64,000 nucleotides of DNA from positions 310,001-374,000 of the forward strand of contig CAVYZU010000004.1 of the NCBI GenBank assembly GCA_963772965.1. The letters are read 5' to 3'. A program made the translations under genes and the position numbers. The DNA comes from AP-15 sp963772965. GTDB taxonomy: Bacteria > Pseudomonadota > Alphaproteobacteria > ATCC43930 > CGMCC-115725. Shown here in pieces: positions 8,434 through 17,404 of the stretch. The notes beneath the pieces were generated by a model, which did no database searches, had not been told where the DNA came from, and saw only the letters and a program-made list of their open reading frames with translations. Numbering within the stretch: position 1 is the stretch's first letter; every line of letters begins with the position of its first letter.

Positions 8434-9828
8434 CTATTGCGCCGCGGCTTTAGCCGGCATCGCCGCCCGCCGCACCAGCGCGGCGTCGAGTTCTTCGATC
8501 GTGCGGCCCTTGGTCTCGATGCCGACAAACAGGAAGGCGACCACCGCGAGCAGGAACCAGATGGCGAAATAATTGAAGCCCGGCACCAGCGCGTCGAGCG
8601 TCGCCTTTGGTTTGACGTAGTTGGAAGCGCCGGCGATCACCGCGAGGCCAGCCGGGCCGATAAACTTGGCGAGGTTTGAGCAACCGTAGACGAGACCAAA
8701 GCCGCTGGCCCGCAATTGCGCGGGCCACAGCTCCGCCATGTAAGGAAAGACGACCGAAAAGCTCGCGTTCGAGAAAAAGCTGGTCAACATCAGCAGCAGG
8801 AAGAACATCGACACGCCGCCGAGGAAGACGCCGTGCAGATAGCCGGCGAGCGCCATAGCACCCCCCGACGCAACGGAGAGCAGAACCCCGGCCGGTCGGC
8901 GTCCAAGCCCGTCCGACAGCCAGGCGCCGAGGCCCCGCCCGGGAATGCCGACCAGCGCGATCCACACCGACAAGTATGCGGCTTCGGCGGGCGTGACCTT
9001 CAGAACCAGCACCAGCAGGGTAGCGCCCCACAGCGCCACGCCGACAGCACCCGTCGAGCTCAGCCCGACCATGATCCCCGCGGCGATACTGCGCGGGTAT
9101 TTGAACAGCTCCAGCCACAACGCCTTCGGCTGCTCGGGCAGAGTCGCCGGCAGCTGGATGGCGCCGGGGTCCACCTTGAGCGCCCAGGCAAGCGAGCGGC
9201 GAGCCTCCTCGAAGCGCCCTTGGCCAAACAGCCAGCGCGGCGATTCCGGGACCCAGAGGCGGATGACAAAGGCGAACGCGGCCGGCACCAACCCGATCGC
9301 GAAAAGGCCGCGCCAGCCGATGGTGGCGCCGAGCGAAGCGCTAAACAACGCCGCCAGCAATGGCCCCAGTGGCAACAGACCGATCGACAAGCCGCTGACC
9401 CAGCCCCGTTTGGAGGCCGGCACGAACTCCTGCAGCAATGGCAAATCGACCGCGGCGAGCCCGCCCACCCCGAGACCGACGATGAACCGCATTGTCGCGA
9501 TAAAGAGCCACCCGTTTTCCGGCGCCAGCGCCATCACGCCGGTGGCGATTGAGAGGGTCAGGATCATCATCATGAATACTTTGCGCCGACCGATCTTGTC
9601 GCCGAGCCAGCCAAAGAAAATCCCGCCCGGTATCGCCGCGATCCCCGAGGCAAACAGGATCGCCCCCGATTGCCCGAACGTCAGGTGCCAGTCCTTTACA
9701 AAAAACGCCAACACAAACCCGATCAAGGCAAAATCAAAGAAATCGATAACTATAGAAAATAGGCAGGCGGTAAAGATTTTCCATTGGTTGATGGTCAGCG
9801 ACTTTTGCTGATCGAGCAGCTCCAGCAT
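8434..9828 (-). CDS. MFS transporter (paralogue 1)
   Basis: A 464-residue major facilitator with 12 predicted membrane helices. The loop 2-3 signature is GWLGDKIGRRKVF, and after helix 6 comes the PESPRWLFGQGRFEEAR motif shared by sugar/aromatic acid and NiaP-type transporters. The loop 8-9 repeat is LSDGLGRRP. It is a close full-length duplicate of the gene at 9993-11387, with the same length and the same start MLELLD. The upstream leader is nearly identical too (TTCCTCCTGTTC just before both starts, i.e. GAACAGGAGGAA on the coding strand, a strong ribosome site). The substrate is unknown; organic acids are a guess from family membership. Confidence 0.9.
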   Translation of the reverse strand: MLELLDQQKSLTINQWKIFTACLFSIVIDFFDFALIGFVLAFFVKDWHLTFGQSGAILFASGIAAIPGGIFFGWLGDKIGRRKVFMMMILTLSIATGVMALAPENGWLFIATMRFIVGLGVGGLAAVDLPLLQEFVPASKRGWVSGLSIGLLPLGPLLAALFSASLGATIGWRGLFAIGLVPAAFAFVIRLWVPESPRWLFGQGRFEEARRSLAWALKVDPGAIQLPATLPEQPKALWLELFKYPRSIAAGIMVGLSSTGAVGVALWGATLLVLVLKVTPAEAAYLSVWIALVGIPGRGLGAWLSDGLGRRPAGVLLSVASGGAMALAGYLHGVFLGGVSMFFLLLMLTSFFSNASFSVVFPYMAELWPAQLRASGFGLVYGCSNLAKFIGPAGLAVIAGASNYVKPKATLDALVPGFNYFAIWFLLAVVAFLFVGIETKGRTIEELDAALVRRAAMPAKAAAQ

Positions 9829-9992
9829 AAGTTCCTCCTGTTCCGATTTTCAGTTTTTGAGCCACCCGCGTTTGCGCGCGAGACAGCGTTTTTTGTATCG
9901 GCAAGTAATAGTCGAACCGCAGCCCGCCGTCAAAGAGCGTCCGGCTCGCGCTGGTGGACGCGGTGCGCAGCTGTCTCGGCTGACACAGTTCC

Positions 9993-11387
9993 TTACTGCG
10001 CCAGCACCTTTGTCGATGTTGGTGCCCGCTGGGTGATCGCGGCGTCGAGTTCTTCGATCGTTCGGCCGCGGGTTTCGATCCCAATAAACAGGAACGCTGC
10101 AAAGGCGAGAAGATACCAGACGGCAAAGTAGTTAAAAGCGGGCACCATCGCCGTGAGGGTTGCCTGCGGCTTGACGTAATTGGAGGCGCCGGCAATCACC
10201 GCCAGCCCAGCCGGACCGATAAACTTGCCCAGATTACTCATCCCGTAGACCAGGCCAAAGCCGCTGGCCCGCAACGACGCCGGCCACAACTCCGCCATGT
10301 ACGGAAAGACGATTGCGGAATTACTGTTGGCGACAAAGCTATGGACCAACAGCATGAGATAAAACACCGAGACAGTGCCGAGAACGGCGCTGTGCAGATA
10401 TCCCGCAAGAGCCGTCACCACGGCTGCCGTCAGCGCTACAAGAGCCCCGCCGTGGCGGCGCCCGAGCGCCTCGGACAACCAGGCGCCGAACACCCGTCCG
10501 GGGATCCCGATCAATGCGATCCAGATCGTCAGAAACGATGCTTGGGTCGGCGTCACCTTGAGCACCAGCACCAGCAACGTCACCCCCCACAGCGCAATAC
10601 CGACCCCGCCCGTTTGGCTGAGGCCGGTGAGAGCCGCGGCGACCACGCTGCGCGGATATTTGAACAATTCGCGCCACGGAGCCTTGCGCAGCTCAGGCAG
10701 CGATGTCGGCAGCGTGATGTTCTGCGGGTTTATCTGCAATGCCCAGGCGAGAGACCGGCGGGCCTCTTCGAACCGGCCCTGGCCGAACAGCCAGCGCGGC
10801 GATTCCGGTACCCACAAGCGGATCACAAATGCCATCAGCGCCGGTACCAAACCGCACGCGAACAGGCCGCGCCAACCGATGACATCTCCCAAAGAGGCGC
10901 TCAGCAATGCCGCCAGCAGTGGACCCAGCGGCAACAGACCGATCGACAGCCCGCTGATCCAGCCGCGTTTCGACGCCGGCATGAATTCCTGCAGGAGCGG
11001 CAGATCGGCGGCCGCCATGCCGCCCACGCCCAACCCGACGATAAAGCGCATCGCTGCGAGGAAAATCCAGCTGCGCTCCGGCGTGACCGCCATCGTGCCG
11101 GTGGCGAGGGAAAACGTCAGGATCGTTATGATGAACACCGTGCGGCGGCCGACCTTGTCGCCGAGCCAGCCGAAGAAAATTCCCCCAGGTATCGCCGCAA
11201 TACCGGAAGCGAACAGGATTGCTCCCGACTGTCCAAAGGTCAGGTGCCAATCTCTTACAAAAAAGGCCAGTGTAAACCCGATCAGCCCAAAATCGAAGAA
11301 ATCGAGCATGATCGAAAATACACAGGCTGTAAAAATCTTCCATTGATTTGGTGTCAGCGATTGCTGGCTATCAAGCAGCTCCAGCAT
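9993..11387 (-). CDS. MFS transporter (paralogue 2)
   Basis: This is the tandem partner of the gene at 8434-9828: 464 residues, 12 helices, GWLGDKVGRRTVF between helices 2 and 3 and PESPRWLFGQGRFEEAR after helix 6. Differences between the copies concentrate in the cytoplasmic central loop, helices 8-9 and the C-terminal tail. The shared GAACAGGAGGAACTCATG-type leader shows that the duplicated unit included the ribosome-binding site. The second copy is separated by 164 bases, so the two may form one transcript or be separately driven. Divergence suggests an old duplication with possible substrate specialisation. Confidence 0.9.
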   Translation of the reverse strand: MLELLDSQQSLTPNQWKIFTACVFSIMLDFFDFGLIGFTLAFFVRDWHLTFGQSGAILFASGIAAIPGGIFFGWLGDKVGRRTVFIITILTFSLATGTMAVTPERSWIFLAAMRFIVGLGVGGMAAADLPLLQEFMPASKRGWISGLSIGLLPLGPLLAALLSASLGDVIGWRGLFACGLVPALMAFVIRLWVPESPRWLFGQGRFEEARRSLAWALQINPQNITLPTSLPELRKAPWRELFKYPRSVVAAALTGLSQTGGVGIALWGVTLLVLVLKVTPTQASFLTIWIALIGIPGRVFGAWLSEALGRRHGGALVALTAAVVTALAGYLHSAVLGTVSVFYLMLLVHSFVANSNSAIVFPYMAELWPASLRASGFGLVYGMSNLGKFIGPAGLAVIAGASNYVKPQATLTAMVPAFNYFAVWYLLAFAAFLFIGIETRGRTIEELDAAITQRAPTSTKVLAQ

Positions 11388-11665
11388 GAGTTCCTCCTGT
11401 TCAACAATTCTTCTCTACCGCCAATTTTGTATTGGTCGGCCGTCTGAGTTAAATAAAAACTACGCCAGCCGCTGATGGTCGTCAAAGGGGTTGACGGGAA
11501 AAAAGGCGCGGCTGAATAAGCAACGCTGGTCACATCCGGACCGCACGGGTCGGGCCTTCGCCCGGCCTCACATTAGCGCGTTGGCTGACGAAACTTTCCG
11601 TTATCTCCGGCTGTTCCGCCGTGTTCCGCGAAGAGCCGAAAGCATGATCGCCCGAGCGGTAAATA

Positions 11666-12709
11666 TCACCCTCGAAGGATCAATTTGCGAATACGATGGT
11701 TTTCGGTGTCGCCTATATAGATCGCACCATCGGGCCCAACGGCGGCGCCGTGGGGCCGGCCGAGCCCGGCGGTGGTGGCCGGGCCGCCATCGCCTTCGGG
11801 TCCTTTATGCCCGCCAGCAATTGTCTCGACGGTGCCGGTCGCGGCATAAATGCCACGGATCGCGTGGTTTTCGGTGTCCACGATCAGGATGTCGCCGTCG
11901 GGATCGAGCGCGAATTCTTTAGGCGCATCGAACACCGCCGCGCGCGCCGGGCCGCCATCGCCGCTGTAGCCGCGAGCGCCGGTACCGGCGACGATGGCAA
12001 TAGCGCCGGTTTTGGGATCAACGGCGCGCAGGGTGCTGCCCTGGCGCTCGAGGATGTAGACGGTCCCGTCGGGCGCCACTTTGACCGCGCGCGCGCCGAA
12101 TACGCCGGCGGCCGATGCCGGACCCTCATCGCCGGTATGCGCCGCCTCGCCGGTGCCAGCGAAGGTTGAGATCATCCCCGTCAAAAGATCGACGACGCGC
12201 ACGCGATGATCGGCGACATCGGCAATAAACAGGCGCTGCTGCGCCGGGTCGAAGCCGAGACCGTTCGGCTCGACCATGCCGGCCTGTGCCGCCGGGCCGC
12301 CGTCTCCGGAATAACCTGCGACGCCATTGCCGGCGAACGTGATCACCCCGCCCGAAGCAGCATCGATGCGGCGCACGCAGTGATTGTGACGATCGGCGAC
12401 GTAGATGTTGCCGTTGCGGTCGACAGCGATGCCGTAGGGTTCGTTGAATGAAGCAGCTGTTGCCGGGCCGCCATCGCCGGAATAACCGGCGGCGCCGCTG
12501 CCGGCCACGGTCGTGATGACAGCGGTTCGGCCGTCGATGCGGCGGATGCGGTGGTTGAACGTGTCGGAGAAATAGAGGTTGCCGGCCGGGTCGAAACCGA
12601 CATCGAAGGGCGCGTTCAGCTGCGCCTGTAATGCCGGGCCACCATCGCCGGCAAAGCCGCGCTCACCGGTGCCGGCCGCGGTGGTGATTATCCATGATTG
12701 CATTGTCAT
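11666..12709 (-). CDS. NHL-repeat six-bladed beta-propeller protein
   Basis: The product is almost entirely six NHL repeats of about 55 residues. Each begins with a variant of VAGTGxxGYSGDGGPAxxA and ends with the strand pair LYxADxxNHxxRRID. Six repeats fit one closed propeller. No signal peptide, membrane segment or catalytic module is attached, which is unusual because NHL units of this type are mostly parts of larger secreted proteins. Start options are ATG 12745, 12709 and 12703; 12709 leaves only three residues before the first blade. Binding partner is unknown. It stands alone between divergently placed neighbours. Confidence 0.8.
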   Translation of the reverse strand: MTMQSWIITTAAGTGERGFAGDGGPALQAQLNAPFDVGFDPAGNLYFSDTFNHRIRRIDGRTAVITTVAGSGAAGYSGDGGPATAASFNEPYGIAVDRNGNIYVADRHNHCVRRIDAASGGVITFAGNGVAGYSGDGGPAAQAGMVEPNGLGFDPAQQRLFIADVADHRVRVVDLLTGMISTFAGTGEAAHTGDEGPASAAGVFGARAVKVAPDGTVYILERQGSTLRAVDPKTGAIAIVAGTGARGYSGDGGPARAAVFDAPKEFALDPDGDILIVDTENHAIRGIYAATGTVETIAGGHKGPEGDGGPATTAGLGRPHGAAVGPDGAIYIGDTENHRIRKLILRG

Positions 12710-12799
12710 CGGCGCGCCCCCCTGCTTTGCCCGGTTCCGCGACATTGCGCGATCTTAGCACTGCTTTCCGAGGCGGCGAGCAGAGATGTAGACTAGTGC

Positions 12800-13426
12800 A
12801 TGGCTTTTACCCGAGTTCAGCGGCTGCGGCTGCCCCAGATCGCCGCAATGATCGTTGCCGCGGCGATGCTGCTCTGCTTCCCGACGGCGGGGCGGAGCGA
12901 AAGCGGCTCGCTCGCTGGGCAACTGCTGATCGCAGCGCCGGATATGGGTGATCCGCGGTTTGTGCAGACGGTGATCCTGCTGTTGCGGGAGGACGACAGC
13001 GGCGCCTTCGGCATCGTGCTCAATCACCCGGTCGACGAGCGTTCGGTTTCAACCCTCCTCGAAGCAGCCGGGGATCACGAGAAGGGGATCGAGGGCAAGT
13101 TGAAGGTCTTCGCCGGCGGGCCGGTTCAGCCCGAGCTCGGCTTTGTCGTGCACAGCCCCGACTATCACGATGCCGCGACGCTGACGGTCGGCGGCGAAGT
13201 GGCGATGACCGCCGACAAACAGATACTGCGTGATATCGGCCATCATAAAGGGCCCAAAAACGTGCTATTTGCCTTTGGATACGCCGGCTGGGGGCCCGGC
13301 CAGTTGGAGACTGAGATCGCCCGTCATGACTGGTTCACCACGATCGGCGATCCCAAGCTGATCTTCGATGACGACCGCGCCAATCTATGGGACAAGGCGA
13401 TGGCGCGCCGCACCCGCGAATTATAA
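12800..13426 (+). CDS. YqgE/AlgH family protein with N-terminal signal peptide
   Basis: From about residue 37 the protein is a complete YqgE/AlgH (DUF179, UPF0301) domain: GQLLIAAPDMGDPRFVQTVI, GIVLNHPV, the FAGGPVQPE segment and FAFGYAGWGPGQLE. The family is of uncertain function. Here the domain is preceded by MAFTRVQRLRLPQIAAMIVAAAMLLCFPTAG, which has the charged, hydrophobic and small-residue parts of a Sec signal. Most family members start at the domain and are cytoplasmic, so export would be unusual. An internal Met (ATG 12848) would still leave a hydrophobic leader. Confidence 0.85.
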   Translation: MAFTRVQRLRLPQIAAMIVAAAMLLCFPTAGRSESGSLAGQLLIAAPDMGDPRFVQTVILLLREDDSGAFGIVLNHPVDERSVSTLLEAAGDHEKGIEGKLKVFAGGPVQPELGFVVHSPDYHDAATLTVGGEVAMTADKQILRDIGHHKGPKNVLFAFGYAGWGPGQLETEIARHDWFTTIGDPKLIFDDDRANLWDKAMARRTREL

Positions 13427-13468
13427 CGGGCGCGTACTGCAGATCATCGATCGCGGTTGGATGACCGA

Positions 13469-13933
13469 ATGAACACCCTCTATTCGATCGGCTACGAGAA
13501 GGCGCTGATCGGCGATTTGATCGCCACTTTGGCCGATGCGGGCGTGGGAGTTCTTCTCGACGTCCGCGACCGGCCGATTTCGCGGCGGCCGGGCTTTTCC
13601 AAGCGGCAACTCGCGGCATCGGTCGAAGAAGCGGGGATGCGCTATGTCCATCTCTCCGCGCTCGGCACGCCGCCCGAGGGCCGGCTTGCCAACCGTCAAC
13701 GCAATTGGGAGCGGTTCTGGGCTATTGTCGATGACAAGCTCGCCTGCCCGGAGGCCGAGTTCGAGCTGCAGCGCGCCGCCGAAATCGCCGTCGCGGCGCC
13801 GAGCTGCCTGCTCTGTTACGAGGCCGATCGGCAGATCTGCCATCGTTCCCGCATCGCTGACATTCTCGCAAGCCGTCACGGCTTCCCACTGCGCCACCTC
13901 ACTGTCCACGCCAGTCAACCCCTTATTCTGTAG
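13469..13933 (+). CDS. DUF488 domain protein
   Basis: A 154-residue protein with the DUF488 hallmarks: TLYSIGYEK at the start, LLDVRDRPISRRPGFSK, the YVHLSALGTP segment and the C-terminal LLCYEADRQICHRSRIADIL, which carries the conserved CxE and CHR elements. The biochemical role of the family is not established. I chose ATG 13469; a TTG at 13457 would add four residues. It follows yqgE after about 40 bases on the same strand and may share its transcript. Confidence 0.85.
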   Translation: MNTLYSIGYEKALIGDLIATLADAGVGVLLDVRDRPISRRPGFSKRQLAASVEEAGMRYVHLSALGTPPEGRLANRQRNWERFWAIVDDKLACPEAEFELQRAAEIAVAAPSCLLCYEADRQICHRSRIADILASRHGFPLRHLTVHASQPLIL

Positions 13934-14044
13934 ACGGCGCCGGCTTGCGCTATTGCGCATTGACGCGAGTGGGGACGGTGGGCGCTAATCGCGCGTCAGC
14001 GGGGAAGGGGATCGACTCGCGCTTATCGCGGGCGGAGGGGGGAA

Positions 14045-15640
14045 ATGAAGCAGTGGAGGGGCGCCGCTGTCTCGGCGGCAATTCTGATCGCCGGCCTGAT
14101 CGCCGCCGCCGCCGCGCATGCGCAAAAACAGGGCGGGACCCTGCGCGTCTACCATCGCGACAGCCCGGGGAATATGTCGATCCTCGAGCAAGGGACAATC
14201 TCGATCGTCGCCCCGATCATGGGCGTCTTTAACAATCTCGTGGTGTTTGATCCTAACGTTAAACAGAACAGCCTGAAATCGATCGTTCCCGATCTTGCCG
14301 AGAGCTGGTCGTGGAGTGAAGACGGCACCGAGCTGACATTCAAATTGCGCGGCGGGGTCAAATGGCATGACGGCCAGCCTTTCACCGCCGCCGACGTCAA
14401 ATGCACGATGGATTTGGTGCAGGGCAAGGCCAAGGAGAAACTGCGCGTCAATGCTCGTGAGGCGTGGTGGCTGAACTTGAAGGAGGTCACCACCGAGGGC
14501 GATAATCAGGCTACGTTTCACTTGAAGCGGCCGCAGCCGGCCTTTATCGAATTGCTGGCCTCGGGGTTTACCCCGATCTATCCGTGCCATGTGTCGCCGG
14601 CCGATATGCGCCGCCATCCGATCGGCACCGGCCCGTTCAAATTTGTCGAGTTCAAGCGCAACGAGTCGATCAAGACCGAACGCAACCCCGATTACTGGAA
14701 GCCCGGACGCCCCTATCTCGACGCGGTCGAATGGACGATCATCCCCGACCGCTCGACCGCGATGCTCGCCTTTATCGCCGGTAAATTCGACATGACCTTT
14801 CCGTACGAGGTCACGATCCCAATGCTAAAGGACGTGCAGAAGCAGATGCCGCAGGCGATCTGCGAGGTGACGCCGCTGAACGTGGCGCCCAACGTCCTGA
14901 TCACCCGCAAGCCGCCCTTCGACAACATCGATCTTCGCCGGGCAGTGGCGTTGACCATCGATCACCAGGCCTTCATCGATATTCTCGGCGAGGGCCAGGG
15001 CGATATCGGCACGGCGATGCTGCCGGGTCCCGAAGGCATCTGGGGAATGCCAAAGGAGATGATGCAAAAGCTCCCCGGCTACGGCCCCGACATCACCAAG
15101 AACCGTGACGAAGCCCGCGCCTGGATGCAGAAGGCGGGCTATGGGCCGGACAAGCATCTGGCAGTTAAAATCTCCGCGCGCAACCTCGCCATCTACCGCG
15201 ATCCGGCCGCGATATTGACCGACCAGCTAAAGCAGATCTGGATCGACGCCGAGATCTCGCTGACCGAGACTGCAAGCTGGCTACCGCAATTGATGCGCGG
15301 CGACTTTGTCTTTGCGCAAAGCCTGGTGGGGTCAGGGCTCGACGATCCGGACCAGAATTTCTATGAGAATTACGTCTGCAATTCGAACCGCAACTACACG
15401 CATTACTGCAATCGAGATCTCGACAAGCTGATCGACCAGCAATCGACGGAAGCTGACCCGCAAAAGCGCAAAGAGCTGGTCTGGCAGATCGACAGCAAAC
15501 TGCAAGAGGACGTGGTGCGGCCGATCCTCTATCACATGCGGGCGGCGACGTGCTGGCGGCCCGAGGTCAAGGGGATAAAGTTGCAGGTCAACAGCATCTA
15601 CAACAATTGGCGCATGGAAGACGTGTGGCTCGACCGGTGA
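14045..15640 (+). CDS. ABC transporter substrate-binding protein, oligopeptide (family 5) type
   Basis: A 531-residue periplasmic binding protein with a signal peptide (cleavage near AAHA-QKQ) and the SBP family 5 layout: GGTLRVYHRD at the mature N-terminus, PDLAESWSWSEDGTELTFKLR, the RHPIGTGPFKF segment, then NPDYWKPGRPYLD and DLRRAVALTIDH. Such proteins deliver peptides, nickel, glutathione or opine-like solutes to Dpp/Opp-type permeases. No permease or ATPase genes are next to it; the next gene is a DNA glycosylase only 8 bases away. A strong ribosome site (GGAGGGGGGAA) precedes the ATG. Confidence 0.93.
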   Translation: MKQWRGAAVSAAILIAGLIAAAAAHAQKQGGTLRVYHRDSPGNMSILEQGTISIVAPIMGVFNNLVVFDPNVKQNSLKSIVPDLAESWSWSEDGTELTFKLRGGVKWHDGQPFTAADVKCTMDLVQGKAKEKLRVNAREAWWLNLKEVTTEGDNQATFHLKRPQPAFIELLASGFTPIYPCHVSPADMRRHPIGTGPFKFVEFKRNESIKTERNPDYWKPGRPYLDAVEWTIIPDRSTAMLAFIAGKFDMTFPYEVTIPMLKDVQKQMPQAICEVTPLNVAPNVLITRKPPFDNIDLRRAVALTIDHQAFIDILGEGQGDIGTAMLPGPEGIWGMPKEMMQKLPGYGPDITKNRDEARAWMQKAGYGPDKHLAVKISARNLAIYRDPAAILTDQLKQIWIDAEISLTETASWLPQLMRGDFVFAQSLVGSGLDDPDQNFYENYVCNSNRNYTHYCNRDLDKLIDQQSTEADPQKRKELVWQIDSKLQEDVVRPILYHMRAATCWRPEVKGIKLQVNSIYNNWRMEDVWLDR

Positions 15641-15647
15641 GACGGCG

Positions 15648-16323
15648 ATGAGCGTGTCGCCCTTTACCCCGATCCTCGACGCGGCGCGCACGCGCCTCGG
15701 CGCCGCGGTGCTTGAAGCGCGGCTTATCCAGCCGCTAAGCCCGGCAGAGCTCAAGGCGGTCGGCGACGACCGCTATCTGTCGCAGATGTCGCTGCGGATT
15801 TTCCGCGCCGGACTCAAGCATAGCCTGGTCGACGCCAAATGGCCGGCTTTCGAAGAGGTCTTTTTCGGGTTTGAGCCGCGGCGGGTGCGGGCGATGTCCG
15901 ACGAGGCGCTCGAAGCCCTGCTCGCCGATCGCCGGCTGATCCGGCATTGGGGCAAGCTCAAGGCGGTGCGCGACAACGCCGCTGCGATGATCGCGATCGC
16001 CGATGAAGATGGCAGCTTTGGCGGGTGGCTCGCGGCTTGGCCGGTTAGCGAAATCGTCGGGCTGTGGGACGCGCTCGCCAAGCGCTTTAGCCAGATGGGC
16101 GGCAATTCCGGACCAACCTTTTTGCGTATGGTTGGAAAGGACACCTTTATCCTGACACCGGCGGTGACCGCGGCGCTGAAGCATTGGAGCGTGGCGGCAG
16201 CGGCCCCCGAAAAACCAGAAGGATCGCCAGGCGGTCCAAAGCTGCTTCAATGTTTGGGCCGCCGAAACCGGGCGGCCGCTGTGCCAGCTCAGCCTGATTC
16301 TCGCCGCATCGATCGAGAACTAA
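15648..16323 (+). pseudogene. tag: DNA-3-methyladenine glycosylase I-like gene with a one-base frameshift
   Basis: The first 185 or so residues match the Tag family of 3-methyladenine glycosylases: YLSQMSLRIFRAGLKHSLVDAKWPAFEE, GKLKAVRDNAAAMIAIA (in parts) and the GPTFLRMVGKDTFILTP segment. After HWSVAAAAPEK the expected C-terminus (QKDRQAVQSCFNVWAAETG, then RPLCQLSLILAASIEN, stop at 16321-16323) continues in the +1 frame. The shift falls in 16204-16215, where runs of five C and five A occur, so one extra base is the simplest cause. Without correction the frame runs on to 16436 with unrelated residues. It is either a sequencing error or a recent mutation. Confidence 0.85.
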
Positions 16324-16500
16324 CCGGCCATCGGTCCGAAGCAGCGGCCGATTCTGAAGGAATTACTAAGCGGCTGCGGCGTTCCTCTCGGCTGGCGATA
16401 GGGAAATGCTTTCCCTACATATGCGCTCTGTGCTAGCGCACGCGCATATTGCTCTGAGTCTGAGGGTAGCGCGCCAGGTACGGCATGGAAAGAGATCGCG

Positions 16501-16830
16501 ATGCAGAGTCAAAGCCGGTTTTTTGACGATCTAGCCCGCGTTGCCGCGGGTGCCATGGGCTCATTGTCGGGGGTCAGGACCGAGGTGGAATCGCGGTTGC
16601 GCGATCAACTCGAGCGCGTGACGTCCGGGATGGATCTGGTGACACGCGATGAGTTTGAAGCGGTCAAGGCAATGGCGGCAAAAGCCCGCAGCGAGCAGGA
16701 GGATCTGGCAAAGCGGGTCGCGGAACTCGAGGATGTCGTCGCCGACCTGCGTAAGACAGGGACCGCTCCCGACGCGCCGACGGCCGACCCGACGATGTTT
16801 GAACCGCCAATTTCGGATCCGCCGATATAG
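16501..16830 (+). CDS. ubiK: UbiK-type accessory factor (BMFP domain)
   Basis: A 109-residue protein of the UbiK/YqiC family (BMFP coiled coil), which assists aerobic ubiquinone synthesis in proteobacteria and can bind membranes. It has the N-terminal FFDDLARVAAGAMGSLSGVR amphipathic segment and a coiled coil VTRDEFEAVKAMAAKARSEQ continuing to LAKRVAELE, then a Pro/Asp-rich tail. A purine-rich ribosome site (GGAAAGAGATCG) is upstream. Other ubiquinone-linked genes in the window are coq7 and the COQ9-like gene at 18236. Function is inferred from family. Confidence 0.85.
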   Translation: MQSQSRFFDDLARVAAGAMGSLSGVRTEVESRLRDQLERVTSGMDLVTRDEFEAVKAMAAKARSEQEDLAKRVAELEDVVADLRKTGTAPDAPTADPTMFEPPISDPPI

Positions 16831-16880
16831 GACGTGACTAGCTCAAGACGATTTTATCGCGCCGCGCGAAGGAGCGCTCG

Positions 16881-17387
16881 ATGACCTCCGTTGCTACTTC
16901 CGAACCGACTGCCATTTTTGGCAACCCGATCGATCTGGTTGAAGAGATCGTCAACTCCAATAATTGGGCGCATGACCGTGCCAGCGATGAGGAGCTGGTG
17001 GTCGAGATTTCCGGCCGCTGGTGCGACTATCGCCTCTATTTCGTCTGGCAGGAGGAGCTGTGCGCGATGCACTTCTCCTGCAGCTTTGACATGAAGGTGC
17101 CAAAGGGCCGGCGCACGGCGGTCTATGAGCTTTTGGCGATCGCCAACGAGAAGCTGTGGCTCGGTCATTTCGACCTGTCGTCCGACGATAACTCGCCGGC
17201 CTTCCGCCACGCCGCGCTGCTGCGCGGCATCGGGGCAGGCAGCGCCGAACAGGTCGAAGACCTGGTCGACATCGCATTGTCGGAGTGCGAGCGCTTCTAC
17301 CCAGCCTTTCAACTCGTGCTGTGGGGAGGCAAGAAGCCGCTCGAAGCGATCGCCGCGGCAATGATCGATCCGATCGGAGAAGCCTGA
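16881..17387 (+). CDS. YbjN domain protein
   Basis: A 168-residue protein of the YbjN family, which has a type III secretion chaperone-like fold and no settled function in alphaproteobacteria. Visible marks are NPIDLVEEIVNSNNW, the central WQEELCAMHFSCSFD and the GRRTAVYELLAIANEKLWLGH segment. It begins a same-strand run with proC (17 bases downstream), the TetR/COQ9-like gene and phasin. The ybjN-proC linkage recurs in alphaproteobacteria to my knowledge and suggests co-transcription. Confidence 0.85.
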   Translation: MTSVATSEPTAIFGNPIDLVEEIVNSNNWAHDRASDEELVVEISGRWCDYRLYFVWQEELCAMHFSCSFDMKVPKGRRTAVYELLAIANEKLWLGHFDLSSDDNSPAFRHAALLRGIGAGSAEQVEDLVDIALSECERFYPAFQLVLWGGKKPLEAIAAAMIDPIGEA

Positions 17388-17404
17388 GCGAGGGTCAACG
17401 CGCG

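Noticed and set aside
8716..9552. 278-codon open frame on the plus strand
   Set aside because: It lies fully opposite the MFS gene; the residues are Arg/Gln-rich and track the codon pattern of the real gene. The analogous frame at 10341-11447 appears opposite the second MFS copy.
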